Assembly (NCBI RefSeq): GCF_030409605.1
Contig: NZ_JAUFQG010000006.1
Location: 124,001-188,000, forward strand
Direction: 5' to 3'
DNA: 64,000 bases
Source of the DNA: Simiduia curdlanivorans
Lineage (GTDB): Bacteria; Pseudomonadota; Gammaproteobacteria; Pseudomonadales; Cellvibrionaceae
Both the position numbers and the translations under genes were made by a program. Of this stretch, positions 24,788-34,070 are shown piece after piece (the stretch's first letter is position 1; the number at the start of each line of letters is the position of its first letter). Below the pieces are notes generated by a model that saw nothing but the letters and a program-made list of their open reading frames with translations, made no database searches and was not told the DNA's origin.

Positions 24788-27196
24788 CTAGTGTGTACTA
24801 ATTCGCTTTGCACTTTCCTGTGCCTGCTGCTCAAGCACCCGATACTCTTCATCAGAATAGGGTTTTGGCACCTCTTGCAGCGCAATCTCGAGCACTTGAT
24901 CAACCCACTTAACGGGAATAATCTTCAAATCAGCTTTGATATTGTCGGGAATATCGCGTAAATCCCGTTCGTTCTCTGCAGGGATCACTACCGTATCGAT
25001 ACCACCGCGATGGGCAGCAAGCAACTTCTCTTTCAAGCCACCGATGCGAAGCACTTCACCGCGCAGGGTAATTTCACCGGTCATGGCAACATTCGCGCGC
25101 ACGGGAATATTGGTTAACACCGACACTAACGCTGTGCACATGGCAATACCTGCACTTGGGCCGTCCTTAGGCGTAGCGCCCTCCGGTACGTGAATATGGA
25201 TATCAGTTTTTTCGTGGTAATCCGGTGCGATACCCAGCGATTGTGCACGGGACCTCACCACGGTTAATGCCGCCTGAATAGATTCTTGCATTACATCGCC
25301 GAGGGAGCCGGTTTTGACCATGCGCCCTTTGCCTTTGACCGCAGAGGACTCGATAGTTAACAGCTCGCCGCCAACCTGGGTCCAAGCAAGGCCGGTCACT
25401 TGGCCAATTTGGTTGGCAGAGTCAGCCCGACCATAGTCGTACTTCATCACACCCAAATAATCTTCGAGGTTTTTGTTCTCGATAGTTGCGCAATCAAGCG
25501 ATTTATCTTTAACGTGCTGGGTAACCACCTTGCGGCATAATTTTGCCACTTCGCGCTCTAGGCTACGCACACCGGCTTCGCGCGTGTAATAGCGAACGAT
25601 ACCGAGAATAGCTTCGTCGGTAATATTAATTTCTTTCTCTTGCAGACCATTGGCCTTCATTTGCTTAGGCACTAAATAGCGCTTAGCAATATTCAACTTT
25701 TCGTCTTCGGTGTAACCTGGAATTCGAATCACTTCCATGCGATCGAGTAGCGGGCCGGGAATATTCATCGAGTTAGAGGTGCACACAAACATCACGTCAG
25801 ACAGGTCGTAATCAACCTCTAAATAGTGATCATTGAATTTACTGTTCTGCTCTGGGTCTAATACTTCCAACAATGCACTAGCCGGATCACCGCGATTATC
25901 CATGCCCATTTTGTCGATTTCATCGAGCAAAAATAATGGGTTTTTAACGCCCACTTTAGACATTTTTTGCACCAACTTACCCGGCAAAGAGCCGATATAG
26001 GTGCGACGGTGACCGCGAATTTCAGCTTCGTCGCGCACGCCACCTAAGGCCATACGCACAAATTTGCGGTTAGTTGCGCGCGCAATAGACTCACCTAGCG
26101 AAGTTTTACCAACGCCCGGCGGCCCAACTAAACACAGTATTGGCCCCTTGATTTTTTTGACCCGTTTTTGCACCGCCAAATATTCCAAGATGCGCTCTTT
26201 TACTTCTTCTAAGCCGTAGTGATCGGCTTCTAATATTTCCTCTGCGCGCTTTAAGTCATGGCGCACTTTGCTGCGCTTAGTCCAAGGGACATTGACCATC
26301 CAATCGATGTAGGAGCGCAACACGGATGCTTCCGCCGACATAGGCGACATCATTTTTAATTTTGCCAGCTCGGCTTTGGTCTTTTTATCGGCGTCTTCAG
26401 GCATGGAAGCGTCGGCGATTTTTTTCTCTAGCTCGTCAAATTCGTTGCCTTCTTCGCCAATATCACCCAACTCTTTTTGAATAGCCTTCATCTGCTCATT
26501 CAGGTAGTACTCGCGCTGGCTTTTTTCCATTTGCTTTTTGACGCGGCCGCGAATGCGCTTTTCAACCTGAAACAGGTCGATTTCCGCCTCCATTAAACCA
26601 AGCAAGTGCTCGAGGCGTTCGCGCACCGACACCATCTCAAGAATGTCTTGTTTTTGCGCCAGCTCCAGTGACATATGGGCCGCCACGGTATCGGCTAAGC
26701 GCCCTAGATCATCGATACCCGAGAGCGAGGTCATTACTTCTGCGGGAACTTTCTTGCTCAAGGTCACGTACTGCTCAAACTGCGTCATGGCAGAGCGCAG
26801 CAGCACTTCCGCTTCGCGCTCGGCTACCTCTTCTGAGGGCAGCGTGCTGATACTGGCCTGATAGTATCCACCCATATCGGTAATTTGCTCGAGCTTAGCG
26901 CGCTCGCCGCCCTCTACCAGCACTTTGACGGTGCCGTCGGGTAACTTCAGCAGCTGGAGAATGGTAGAAACAGTGCCTATCCCGTATAGCCCTTCGGCGT
27001 CAGGATCATCGTCGGCTGCGTTCTTCTGTGCCACCAGTAGCACCTGCTTGTCAGCCGCCATGGCGGCTTCCAACGCCTCTATCGACTTGGTTCGGCCAAC
27101 GAACAAGGGAATGACCATGTGAGGATAAACAACCACGTCGCGTAGGGGCAATAGTGGCAATTCAGCTTGTAATTCAGCTGGAGCATCGGAAACCAT
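24788..27196 (-). CDS. lon: ATP-dependent protease Lon
   Basis: A cytoplasmic AAA+ protease that degrades misfolded and regulatory proteins. Domains: Lon N-terminal substrate domain (about 10-205), coiled-coil, AAA+ module with Walker A GPPGVGKT (about 360) and Walker B LLDEIDK, and the C-terminal protease domain with the Ser-Lys dyad (DGPSAGIAM, Ser about 680). I choose the ATG at 27196 (802 residues) because GAGG lies six bases before it; the ATG four codons upstream (27208) has no Shine-Dalgarno. Family context: clpX and clpP lie upstream on the same strand. Confidence 0.96.
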   Translation of the reverse strand: MVSDAPAELQAELPLLPLRDVVVYPHMVIPLFVGRTKSIEALEAAMAADKQVLLVAQKNAADDDPDAEGLYGIGTVSTILQLLKLPDGTVKVLVEGGERAKLEQITDMGGYYQASISTLPSEEVAEREAEVLLRSAMTQFEQYVTLSKKVPAEVMTSLSGIDDLGRLADTVAAHMSLELAQKQDILEMVSVRERLEHLLGLMEAEIDLFQVEKRIRGRVKKQMEKSQREYYLNEQMKAIQKELGDIGEEGNEFDELEKKIADASMPEDADKKTKAELAKLKMMSPMSAEASVLRSYIDWMVNVPWTKRSKVRHDLKRAEEILEADHYGLEEVKERILEYLAVQKRVKKIKGPILCLVGPPGVGKTSLGESIARATNRKFVRMALGGVRDEAEIRGHRRTYIGSLPGKLVQKMSKVGVKNPLFLLDEIDKMGMDNRGDPASALLEVLDPEQNSKFNDHYLEVDYDLSDVMFVCTSNSMNIPGPLLDRMEVIRIPGYTEDEKLNIAKRYLVPKQMKANGLQEKEINITDEAILGIVRYYTREAGVRSLEREVAKLCRKVVTQHVKDKSLDCATIENKNLEDYLGVMKYDYGRADSANQIGQVTGLAWTQVGGELLTIESSAVKGKGRMVKTGSLGDVMQESIQAALTVVRSRAQSLGIAPDYHEKTDIHIHVPEGATPKDGPSAGIAMCTALVSVLTNIPVRANVAMTGEITLRGEVLRIGGLKEKLLAAHRGGIDTVVIPAENERDLRDIPDNIKADLKIIPVKWVDQVLEIALQEVPKPYSDEEYRVLEQQAQESAKRISTH

Positions 27197-27338
27197 AAGG
27201 TGCCTCATTGAATCAATACTGTCCGGTTTAAGAGCCTAGCAGCACAGCTAAAGCCAGGACAGAACTGTTAGTTTTTACGTTAAACAAAGAGTGGGGGCGA
27301 GATGGGCCTTTTACAAGCAATCTTGGCCCCGTAAGCGA

Positions 27339-27366
27339 AAAAAAGAGCCTCCAGGGCTCTTTTTTA
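27339..27366 (-). terminator. Terminator after clpX
   Basis: Stem AGAGCC/GGCTCT with loop CTGGA (minus strand) between A- and T-runs, 17 bp past the clpX stop codon. It separates clpX from lon. Confidence 0.88.
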
Positions 27367-27383
27367 GACACTTTGACGCGTTT

Positions 27384-28682
27384 TTAGTCTTGTGGAGCCG
27401 CCTTTGCAGGCTTCTCCTTAGTCTCGTAAACCAGCAAGGGTTCAGACTCACCTTTGATCACAGACTCGTCGACCACCACTTTACTAACACCCTCTTCCGA
27501 GGGGATTTTATACATAGTTTCAAGCAGCACGTTCTCCATGATGGAGCGCAAGCCACGGGCGCCGGTCTTCCGATCCATTGCTTTCTGCGCCACAGCTTCC
27601 AAGGCATCTGGCCGGAAATCGACTTCCACCCCTTCCATTTCGAACAAGCGCGCGTATTGCTTCGTTAAGGCATTGCGTGGCTCAGTTAGAATCGTGATAA
27701 GGGCTTCTTTATCCAACTCTTCTAGGGTTGCGATCACCGGTAGACGCCCAATAAACTCGGGAATCAAACCATAGCGCACCAAATCTTCCGGCTCTACATC
27801 GCGCAACACCTGACCAACGTTACGCTTGTCGTCTTTGCTCTTGACCTCGGCACCGAAACCGATGCCGCCCTTTTCAGAGCGATCCCGTATAACCTTATCT
27901 AGGCCCGCGAAGGCACCACCACAGATAAACAGGATATTGGAGGTATCGACCTGTAAAAACTCCTGCTGCGGGTGTTTTCGGCCGCCCTGGGGCGGCACAG
28001 AGGCAACAGTGCCCTCAATCAGCTTCAATAGCGCCTGCTGAACACCCTCACCGGAAACATCTCGGGTAATTGAGGGGTTATCGGATTTGCGCGAGATTTT
28101 GTCGATTTCGTCGATATAAACAATGCCCTGCTGAGCCTTCTCGACATCGTAATCACATTTCTGAAGCAGCTTCTGGATGATGTTTTCGACGTCCTCACCC
28201 ACATAGCCCGCTTCCGTCAGGGTGGTTGCATCGGCGATGGTGAAAGGTACATTCAGCATGCGCGCCAAGGTTTCAGCGAGCAGGGTTTTACCACTACCGG
28301 TTGGACCCACCAGCAAAATATTGCTCTTGCCCAGCTCCACAGGCTCTTTATCTTTACCGGTCTTTTCACCGGTACGCAGGCGCTTATAGTGATTGTATAC
28401 GGCAACCGCCAGGACTTTTTTAGCCGTGCGCTGACCAATAACATACTGATCTAAGGTACCCGCAATCTCTTGGGGGGTCGGCAACTTACCACTATCGCCT
28501 TCACTAACCGCCTCTTGGATCTCCTCGCGGATAATGTCGTTACAGAGATCCACGCACTCATCACAGATGAATACCGACGGACCGGCTATCAGCTTGCGCA
28601 CTTCGTGCTGACTCTTGCCACAGAAGGAGCAATACAACAGCTTGCCGTTGTCATCTCCACCTTCTTTTGTGCGATCGGTCAT
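27384..28682 (-). CDS. clpX: ClpX ATPase subunit of ClpXP
   Basis: An AAA+ unfoldase that feeds substrates into ClpP. The 432-residue protein has the N-terminal zinc finger (CSFCGKSQ...CDECVDLC, about 18-40), Walker A GPTGSGKT, Walker B YIDEIDK, and the conserved RYGLIPEFIGRLP and KTGARGLRSIME motifs; an IGF-type ClpP loop is present as GIGFGAEV. It follows clpP by about 124 bp. Confidence 0.97.
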   Translation of the reverse strand: MTDRTKEGGDDNGKLLYCSFCGKSQHEVRKLIAGPSVFICDECVDLCNDIIREEIQEAVSEGDSGKLPTPQEIAGTLDQYVIGQRTAKKVLAVAVYNHYKRLRTGEKTGKDKEPVELGKSNILLVGPTGSGKTLLAETLARMLNVPFTIADATTLTEAGYVGEDVENIIQKLLQKCDYDVEKAQQGIVYIDEIDKISRKSDNPSITRDVSGEGVQQALLKLIEGTVASVPPQGGRKHPQQEFLQVDTSNILFICGGAFAGLDKVIRDRSEKGGIGFGAEVKSKDDKRNVGQVLRDVEPEDLVRYGLIPEFIGRLPVIATLEELDKEALITILTEPRNALTKQYARLFEMEGVEVDFRPDALEAVAQKAMDRKTGARGLRSIMENVLLETMYKIPSEEGVSKVVVDESVIKGESEPLLVYETKEKPAKAAPQD

Positions 28683-28806
28683 CGACCCACTCCACTTACC
28701 ACTATTTGAATGTTACAAGATGCTAGCTTTACCCCTACTTTTCAAGTGCAGGGGCGGTAATTTAATGCAAGTCTTAGCAGACCTGCGCACATCTTAACCA
28801 ATTATC

Positions 28807-29448
28807 TTATTTTTCAGCCTTCGGGCGGCGACTTACCACTTCGTCAATCAATCCGTAGGCTTTAGATTCCTCGGCACTCATAAAGGTGTCGCGCTCAGTA
28901 TCCTTCGCAATTTGCTCGACACTGCGACCCGTGTGTTCAGCCATAAGGCAATTTAGGCGCTCGCGGATCTTTAAGATTTCTTGAGCCTGAATATGGATGT
29001 CACTAGCCTGACCTTGCGCACCGCCGCTGGGCTGATGAATCATGGTGCGGGCGTTAGGCAAACAGAAACGCTTACCCTTTGCGCCTGAACCCAGCAAGAA
29101 TGCGCCCATACTACAGGCCTGCCCCAAACACATAGTGCTCACGTCGGGTTTAATGAACTGCATGGTGTCGTAAATTGACATGCCTGCGGTCACAGAACCG
29201 CCTGGTGAGTTGATATACAGGTGGATATCCTTATCGGGGTTTTCCGCCTCCAAAAACAGCATCTGAGCCACCACCAGGTTCGCCATATGGTCTTCTACCT
29301 GACCAACCAGAAAGATTACACGCTCTTTTAAAAGGCGTGAATAGATATCATATGAACGCTCGCCACGCGCGGTCTGTTCGACAACCATCGGAACTAACGT
29401 ATCAGTGATAATAGTGGGCGATCTGTCTACTAGGTCGAAATGTGCCAT
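28807..29448 (-). CDS. clpP: ClpP protease subunit
   Basis: The serine protease barrel of ClpXP/ClpAP. The 213-residue protein shows the catalytic Ser in GQACSMGAFLL, His in ARTMIHQP and Asp in KDTERD, with a short N-terminal propeptide (about 14 residues) as in E. coli. The order tig-clpP-clpX-lon is standard. Confidence 0.97.
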   Translation of the reverse strand: MAHFDLVDRSPTIITDTLVPMVVEQTARGERSYDIYSRLLKERVIFLVGQVEDHMANLVVAQMLFLEAENPDKDIHLYINSPGGSVTAGMSIYDTMQFIKPDVSTMCLGQACSMGAFLLGSGAKGKRFCLPNARTMIHQPSGGAQGQASDIHIQAQEILKIRERLNCLMAEHTGRSVEQIAKDTERDTFMSAEESKAYGLIDEVVSRRPKAEK

Positions 29449-29701
29449 CTAAATGTCAATTCCTTTTACTGGGACTTATTTTATAGATACTGAGCTCCGA
29501 TGAGTCATGGCCTAGGCCGCCCTCATCGGAACTATAGATTAGTACGTAAAACTACCGAAGCCTGTCTGGATATTTGGCCTTAGCACCAACGGCTAGGTGC
29601 AAGATTAAAAATTGACCAAATCAGTTTTTCTGGTTTCGTATAGAAGGGAGCTTAACCGAGATATGCCGATGTGCCAACAAAACAAGCATAGTTAATAGAA
29701 C

Positions 29702-29731
29702 AAAGCCGCGAGTTTTACGTCGCGGCTCAAG
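29702..29731 (-). terminator. Terminator after tig
   Basis: Stem AGCCGCGA/TCGCGGCT with a 9-nt loop, followed on the minus strand by TTGTTCT, 16 bp past the trigger-factor stop codon. The U-run is imperfect. Confidence 0.65.
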
Positions 29732-29746
29732 AGTACACTGGATGAA

Positions 29747-31069
29747 TTAGGCGTCTTTATCCGCCGGTTTTATCACCTCATCATAGGTACTCTCTTTGTC
29801 GGTAACTTTGCCAGCCGCTAACAGAAAATCAACCACTTGATCTTCGAGTACTGCTGACTCAACACTGGCCAATAAATCGCGATTGTTATAGTAGTGGTTA
29901 ACCACCTCTTCTGGCTCTTGGTAGGTGGAGGCTAGCTCTTCAACCATGGCCCGAACGCGATCGCCATCAACTTTAATGCCATTAGCTTTTACCACTTCAC
30001 CTACAACCAAGCCCAGTTTAACACGGCGCTCAGCTTGCTCAGCGAACATGTCATCAGGCAGTAACGAGGCGAAATCTAGCTGTGCATTATTGGCCGCACC
30101 ACCGAAACGCTGAATCATTTGATTGCGCAAAGCGGCAATCTCAGACTTTACCAAAGCCTTGGGTAAATCGACCTCGTGCTTGGATACTAAAGCATCCATG
30201 ATTTGCGTTTTGACTTTAGCCTGAGCAGCATTCTTCAGCTCGCGCGCCATATTGTCTTTTACTTCAGCGCGGAACTTTTCTAAACCGCCCTCAGCAACAC
30301 CGTACTTTGCAAAAAATTCGTCGTCCAATTCAGGCAACTTCTGCGCAGAGGTGCTATTAACAGTCACTTTGAACTGAACCGCTGCTCCGCGAAGCTCTTC
30401 GGCTTGATAATCCTCAGGGAAAGTTAAATCAAGCACATGCTCTTCGCCAGCCTTACAGCCAATCAAGCCCTTTTCAAAACCTGGGATCATCGAGTCTGAA
30501 CCCAGCACCAAGAACTGGTTCTCAGCCTTGCCACCTTCAAACTCTTCACCGTCTTTGGTGCCCACGTAATTAATGTTTACGCGCTCACCTTTTTTAGTCT
30601 TGCGCTTGGTATCTTCCCAAGTCGCCTGTTGCTTTTGCAGCACTTCAATCATTTTATCGATATCGGCATCGGTTACGTCTGCGGTTAGGCGGGTAACTTC
30701 GATATCGCTAAACTCAGATAGAGTTACTTCAGGGTAAACCTCAAAAGTTGCCACGAACTCAAGGTCTTTACCCTCTTCCATCTGCTTTGGCTCAATGCTT
30801 GGTTGGCCGGCAGGTTTAACGTCTTCTTTACGCACTGCATCGTAGAAAGAGCGGCTCATGACTTCGCCAACCACTTCCTGACGAACGCCAGCACCGAAAC
30901 GCTGCTTAACCACTTTCAACGGTACTTTACCTTTACGGAAGCCATTGATGCGAACGGATTTAGCCGCTTGCTGCAGACGCTTATTGATCTCGCTTTCGAT
31001 TTGATCGGCGGGTACGCCAACAGTCAAACGACGCTCTAGACCTGAAGTCGTTTCGATAGAAACCTGCAT
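29747..31069 (-). CDS. tig: Trigger factor
   Basis: A ribosome-bound chaperone and prolyl isomerase that meets nascent chains at the exit tunnel. From the ATG at 31069 it has 440 residues (MQVSIETTSGLERRL), matching the family start; an upstream extension of 15 codons to 31114 is not homologous. It has the ribosome-docking motif GFRKGKVP (about 43-50), an FKBP domain (about 160-245), and a long helical C-terminal chaperone domain. tRNA-Leu lies just upstream on the same strand. Confidence 0.96.
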   Translation of the reverse strand: MQVSIETTSGLERRLTVGVPADQIESEINKRLQQAAKSVRINGFRKGKVPLKVVKQRFGAGVRQEVVGEVMSRSFYDAVRKEDVKPAGQPSIEPKQMEEGKDLEFVATFEVYPEVTLSEFSDIEVTRLTADVTDADIDKMIEVLQKQQATWEDTKRKTKKGERVNINYVGTKDGEEFEGGKAENQFLVLGSDSMIPGFEKGLIGCKAGEEHVLDLTFPEDYQAEELRGAAVQFKVTVNSTSAQKLPELDDEFFAKYGVAEGGLEKFRAEVKDNMARELKNAAQAKVKTQIMDALVSKHEVDLPKALVKSEIAALRNQMIQRFGGAANNAQLDFASLLPDDMFAEQAERRVKLGLVVGEVVKANGIKVDGDRVRAMVEELASTYQEPEEVVNHYYNNRDLLASVESAVLEDQVVDFLLAAGKVTDKESTYDEVIKPADKDA

Positions 31070-31121
31070 TTTTATCCTCGTGAATTTTGAAAGGATGCCT
31101 TTGCATCCCAGCAACTCGATA

Positions 31122-31206
31122 TGGTGCGAAAGGAGAGACTCGAACTCTCACGACTTGCGTCACTGGAACCTAAATCCAGCGTGTCTACCAATTTCACCAC
31201 TTTCGC
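31122..31206 (-). tRNA. tRNA-Leu (anticodon TAG)
   Basis: An 85-nt class II tRNA with encoded CCA. Acceptor GCGAAAG/CTTTCGC, anticodon stem CTGGA/TCCAG enclosing TTTAGGT, a long variable arm, and the T arm with TTCGAGT. It reads CUA and related CUN codons. It lies about 50 bp before tig and may share its transcript, since no terminator is visible between them. Confidence 0.95.
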
Positions 31207-31361
31207 ATGGTCTGTCCGGCGCATTCTAGCAGTACCGACACAGTAAAAACTAGCGCTAACTCTTTGTTTTTACTCAATTAAATGTGAAATTTAACGAGTG
31301 GTTGCGCTCAAGGGGTGGAGATTGTGCCACAGTCATCTGCACGGTTCAATAACCTTGCAAA

Positions 31362-32261
31362 CTAAAATTTACTCGCAATAAAACCCTTGGCCCTTAAAAG
31401 GCTAAGCAACCCCTCTTGGCCCAGTAAATGCCCCGCGCCCACCACCACAAATAGGCTTTCCCCCACCCTTACTTGGCCCATCAATTTCTCGACCATCGAG
31501 AAATTGCGCCGTTGGAACAACGCCCGATAAATAGCCTGCCCCTCCGGCGCCGTTACCATTGGCTCCAAAACCAGCAGTCGCAAAGCATCATCATCGCCAT
31601 GCCGCCAGGCATCGACCAACTCGGTAACCTTATCGCTTCCTGAATTGAACTCCATCAAACTCTGGCTTAAAAAATCCGATTGGGCCCTCGCATCCAAACC
31701 ACTAAACGCTTGCATCTGCTGGGTAAAGCTTTCCAATTCAATGACATCTTTATCTTTGGCTCGACGTAAAAAATAACTGTCTACACCGAACTGGGTTTGG
31801 AAACCTGAATTTGCGAGCATGGCCGTTGCGAAGTGCAAACCTAAAAACCAGGGTTGCATGGCTTCCATCTGCGCTTCTGGCGGGCAATGTACTTTAAGAT
31901 CTCCACGACAAAATACGGCCAAGGCCTGTTGCGCCCCGGGTGTTAACACCGACGATAAACCCTGTTTATTTTGCAACTGCTGGTCGTCGAACATACCCAA
32001 CTTGCGAATGGCAGCGGCAACCTCGGCGCCATCTAACGCAGTGACATCCAGCTCCACAACCAACGCGCTCGCGGTCTCGAAAGCCTGCTCGACGGCATCG
32101 TCAAATGGGTAGAAACTTTCGTCGCCAACATGAATTGAACCGAGTAGAACGATGTTGCCGCGGGCACTTTCAAGCAGCCACACAGAGGGCCTTGCACCAG
32201 CCAATAAAGGTGTTGAAAAAACCAGACTTAAAAGGATAAAAAATACGGCGAAGGGCTTCAT
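31362..32261 (-). CDS. TraB/GumN-family protein, exported
   Basis: A 299-residue protein starting at the ATG at 32261 with a signal peptide (about 1-20, ending STPLLAG). It has the TraB/GumN motifs GSIHVGDESFYP near the N-terminus, an ELDVTALDG segment, and the C-terminal VVVGAGHLLGQEGLLSLLRAKGF. Related proteins include the TIKI metalloproteases, whose GxxH and GxxHxxG-type His residues are matched here, so a metal-dependent peptidase is possible. It starts four bases after the stop of the cupin gene upstream, so the two are coupled. The open frame extends 25 codons further into that gene, which I reject. Confidence 0.85.
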   Translation of the reverse strand: MKPFAVFFILLSLVFSTPLLAGARPSVWLLESARGNIVLLGSIHVGDESFYPFDDAVEQAFETASALVVELDVTALDGAEVAAAIRKLGMFDDQQLQNKQGLSSVLTPGAQQALAVFCRGDLKVHCPPEAQMEAMQPWFLGLHFATAMLANSGFQTQFGVDSYFLRRAKDKDVIELESFTQQMQAFSGLDARAQSDFLSQSLMEFNSGSDKVTELVDAWRHGDDDALRLLVLEPMVTAPEGQAIYRALFQRRNFSMVEKLMGQVRVGESLFVVVGAGHLLGQEGLLSLLRAKGFIASKF

Positions 32262-32265
32262 CAAT

Positions 32266-33663
32266 TTATCGCACCAAGGGATAGGCATAAAGAAAAACAA
32301 CCTCATCGGCACCGGCATTTTCCAATTTGACTTCACTCAGTGCGGCGGGAAGCAATCGCGCTTGCATAGCGGGCAGCTGACCACAGCCATCAATATTTAG
32401 ATCACCGCGCACCGCCATCAGCAGGGAGTATTCAACACCCAAATCTAAATGCAGTGACTTGTACGGCGATAGCGTGATGCGCTCTACGGCAAAATCATCA
32501 AACCTAACGACCTCTTCGCGCAGAACCTCTTCGGTATTTAAAAGGACCGGTAAAGGAGCCTCCAAGGGCGCTTCCACACTAACATCGGACATAGCAGATT
32601 CTGTATCCCAGTGCGGCTGGGTCAATACTTTTTGAGCAAAGGACAAAATTTTTCGCTCGTACACTGGCGTTTGAAACTCTACGGTTGTCACGCCATGCAG
32701 CAGAGAGTGTGGTGTAAAACAGGGAACCTTTACCACATCGCCAACGGACAAATTTTTAACCGTAGCATAAGCATCCAAGGCCTGCCGAAGCGCTAGCTCT
32801 TGCTGACTTAACTCACTGGGCAATCGAGCCACCCAGCGCTTAATAGTGTCGGCATTAACTGGCTCGTTAATGGCAATACCCAGGTCCTGGCGAAAACCAT
32901 CAAAAATACTATCGATTTTTCGTCGCACGCGCTCGTAACATTTAACCGCAGTTAAATAAGCGGCGCGGAAATCAGCATCGCTTGCAAACTCTGCCCGCTT
33001 AGCCTGACAAAAGCCAAAACGAATGCCACCTACGGCATCTGGCCAAGCAGTTTGGTCCACATGGGTAACCACGTAAACTTCGCGCTTTTTTTCGTGCATT
33101 TCGAAGTAAAGGTCGCCGTAAACAGGCTCAGGCAGAGGCGCAAGAATTTTTAGCAGAATAACATCGCGCGAATAACTGTTCGTTAGCGCCTGGGGAAAGG
33201 TTTCAAGCAGCCATGGCAATGGAACACTCAGGCCGGCGCTATCGAGAACCTTTGACTGGCCCCTCGCCTCGATTCCGGTAAACCATATTTCCTCGCCCCA
33301 AGGTTTAGCAATATGAACAGGCGACAAAATCAGGGGCTGGTCAAGTGCGATACAAGCAAGAGCATTTTTTTTCGCCCATGCAAGCAATGCAGCGCGCTGA
33401 CTAAACAAATTTTTCGGCAGGGGCTCGAGTAAGGGTGCTGAGGTGTCAAATATGCAAACGAGAACCGGTTTGCCGCTTTTCAGCCAAGCGATAACAGAGA
33501 GCGCTATTGCGGGGGCATCTGGCAGATAGTATTGCTCCAGCCTTTGCTCAACCACAGCACACTGAACCGGTAAATGAGCATCAGCGGCTGATGCCAGCGC
33601 TGCCTCTGCCGTCTGCCCTTGGTTTAGGTCAAGGTTAAGGTTTATATTTTGTTCCACCAGCAC
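32266..33663 (-). CDS. Phosphomannose-isomerase-like cupin protein
   Basis: A 465-residue protein with type I mannose-6-phosphate isomerase features: KPWGEEIWFTGIEARGQ (compare KPWGxxxW at the start of ManA), a central GDVVKVPCFTPHSLLHGVTTVEFQTPVYERKI that gives cupin metal-ligand positions, and a C-terminal beta-rich half. The first 110 residues are an extra domain not usual in ManA. It may act on a sugar phosphate, but substrate and activity cannot be told. It is coupled to the TraB/GumN gene downstream (4-bp gap). Confidence 0.65.
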   Translation of the reverse strand: MLVEQNINLNLDLNQGQTAEAALASAADAHLPVQCAVVEQRLEQYYLPDAPAIALSVIAWLKSGKPVLVCIFDTSAPLLEPLPKNLFSQRAALLAWAKKNALACIALDQPLILSPVHIAKPWGEEIWFTGIEARGQSKVLDSAGLSVPLPWLLETFPQALTNSYSRDVILLKILAPLPEPVYGDLYFEMHEKKREVYVVTHVDQTAWPDAVGGIRFGFCQAKRAEFASDADFRAAYLTAVKCYERVRRKIDSIFDGFRQDLGIAINEPVNADTIKRWVARLPSELSQQELALRQALDAYATVKNLSVGDVVKVPCFTPHSLLHGVTTVEFQTPVYERKILSFAQKVLTQPHWDTESAMSDVSVEAPLEAPLPVLLNTEEVLREEVVRFDDFAVERITLSPYKSLHLDLGVEYSLLMAVRGDLNIDGCGQLPAMQARLLPAALSEVKLENAGADEVVFLYAYPLVR

Positions 33664-33742
33664 CCCAGCCTACGGATTTTAAAGCAGGCAAGTTTACCAG
33701 ATAGTCGCCGTTTCACCACGGCATAAAAAAGCCTGCCGAAGC

Positions 33743-34027
33743 CACTGCTGTCCGACAAAAGCGATATGACCACGTTAGGCTTTAAGCCTCACAACAGATG
33801 CGACATCTCGGCATGTACTTGGACATGAGTTTGGTGCCCGCACTAGCGACACGACGTGAATACATCCTTGTAGTCTCAACACCCGCCCTTTGGGACCGGC
33901 CCACAATGACACATTGTGGGCGTTGCTATCGCTGCAAAGCATGCTTTGCAGCGATAGCAACCCATGCGGGTGACGGTCCCTAGTAGGGGCGCCAAACTCT
34001 TCCGCGACATAACAGTGGACAGCAGTG
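33743..34027 (+). mobile_element. MITE-like element, copy A (285 bp), in the fadA terminator
   Basis: The ends are inverted repeats: CACTGCTGTCC at 33743 and GGACAGCAGTG ending at 34027. The flanks TGCCGAAGC (33734-33742) and CGCCGAAGC (34028-34036) form a near-perfect 9-bp target duplication. Inside are long sub-terminal inverted repeats (GAGTTTGGTGCCC...GGCGCCAAACTC). The element matches copy B (58167-58379, opposite orientation) along its whole length apart from an extra 72 bp in the central hairpin loop that contains two perfect palindromes (33900-33920 and 33922-33961). No transposase is encoded; short open frames inside follow the palindromes. The flanks rejoin into a hairpin with a TTCG loop followed by T6 on the minus strand, i.e. 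the former fadA terminator (33725-33742 plus 34028-34041). Confidence 0.85.
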
Positions 34028-34070
34028 CGCCGAAGCGGGCCTTGTGGTAGGGCGGGCTCAAACAAGTGGA

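Noticed and set aside
33743..34027. Group II intron or integron attC as the identity of the terminator-located element
   Set aside because: Far too short for a group II intron, no reverse transcriptase or domain V-like end; the ends are transposon-type inverted repeats with target duplications, which attC sites lack.
33775..34065. Frames of 60-96 codons inside MITE copy A
   Set aside because: They run through palindromes, are not preserved in copy B, and have no homology I recognise. The same holds for any reading of copy B.
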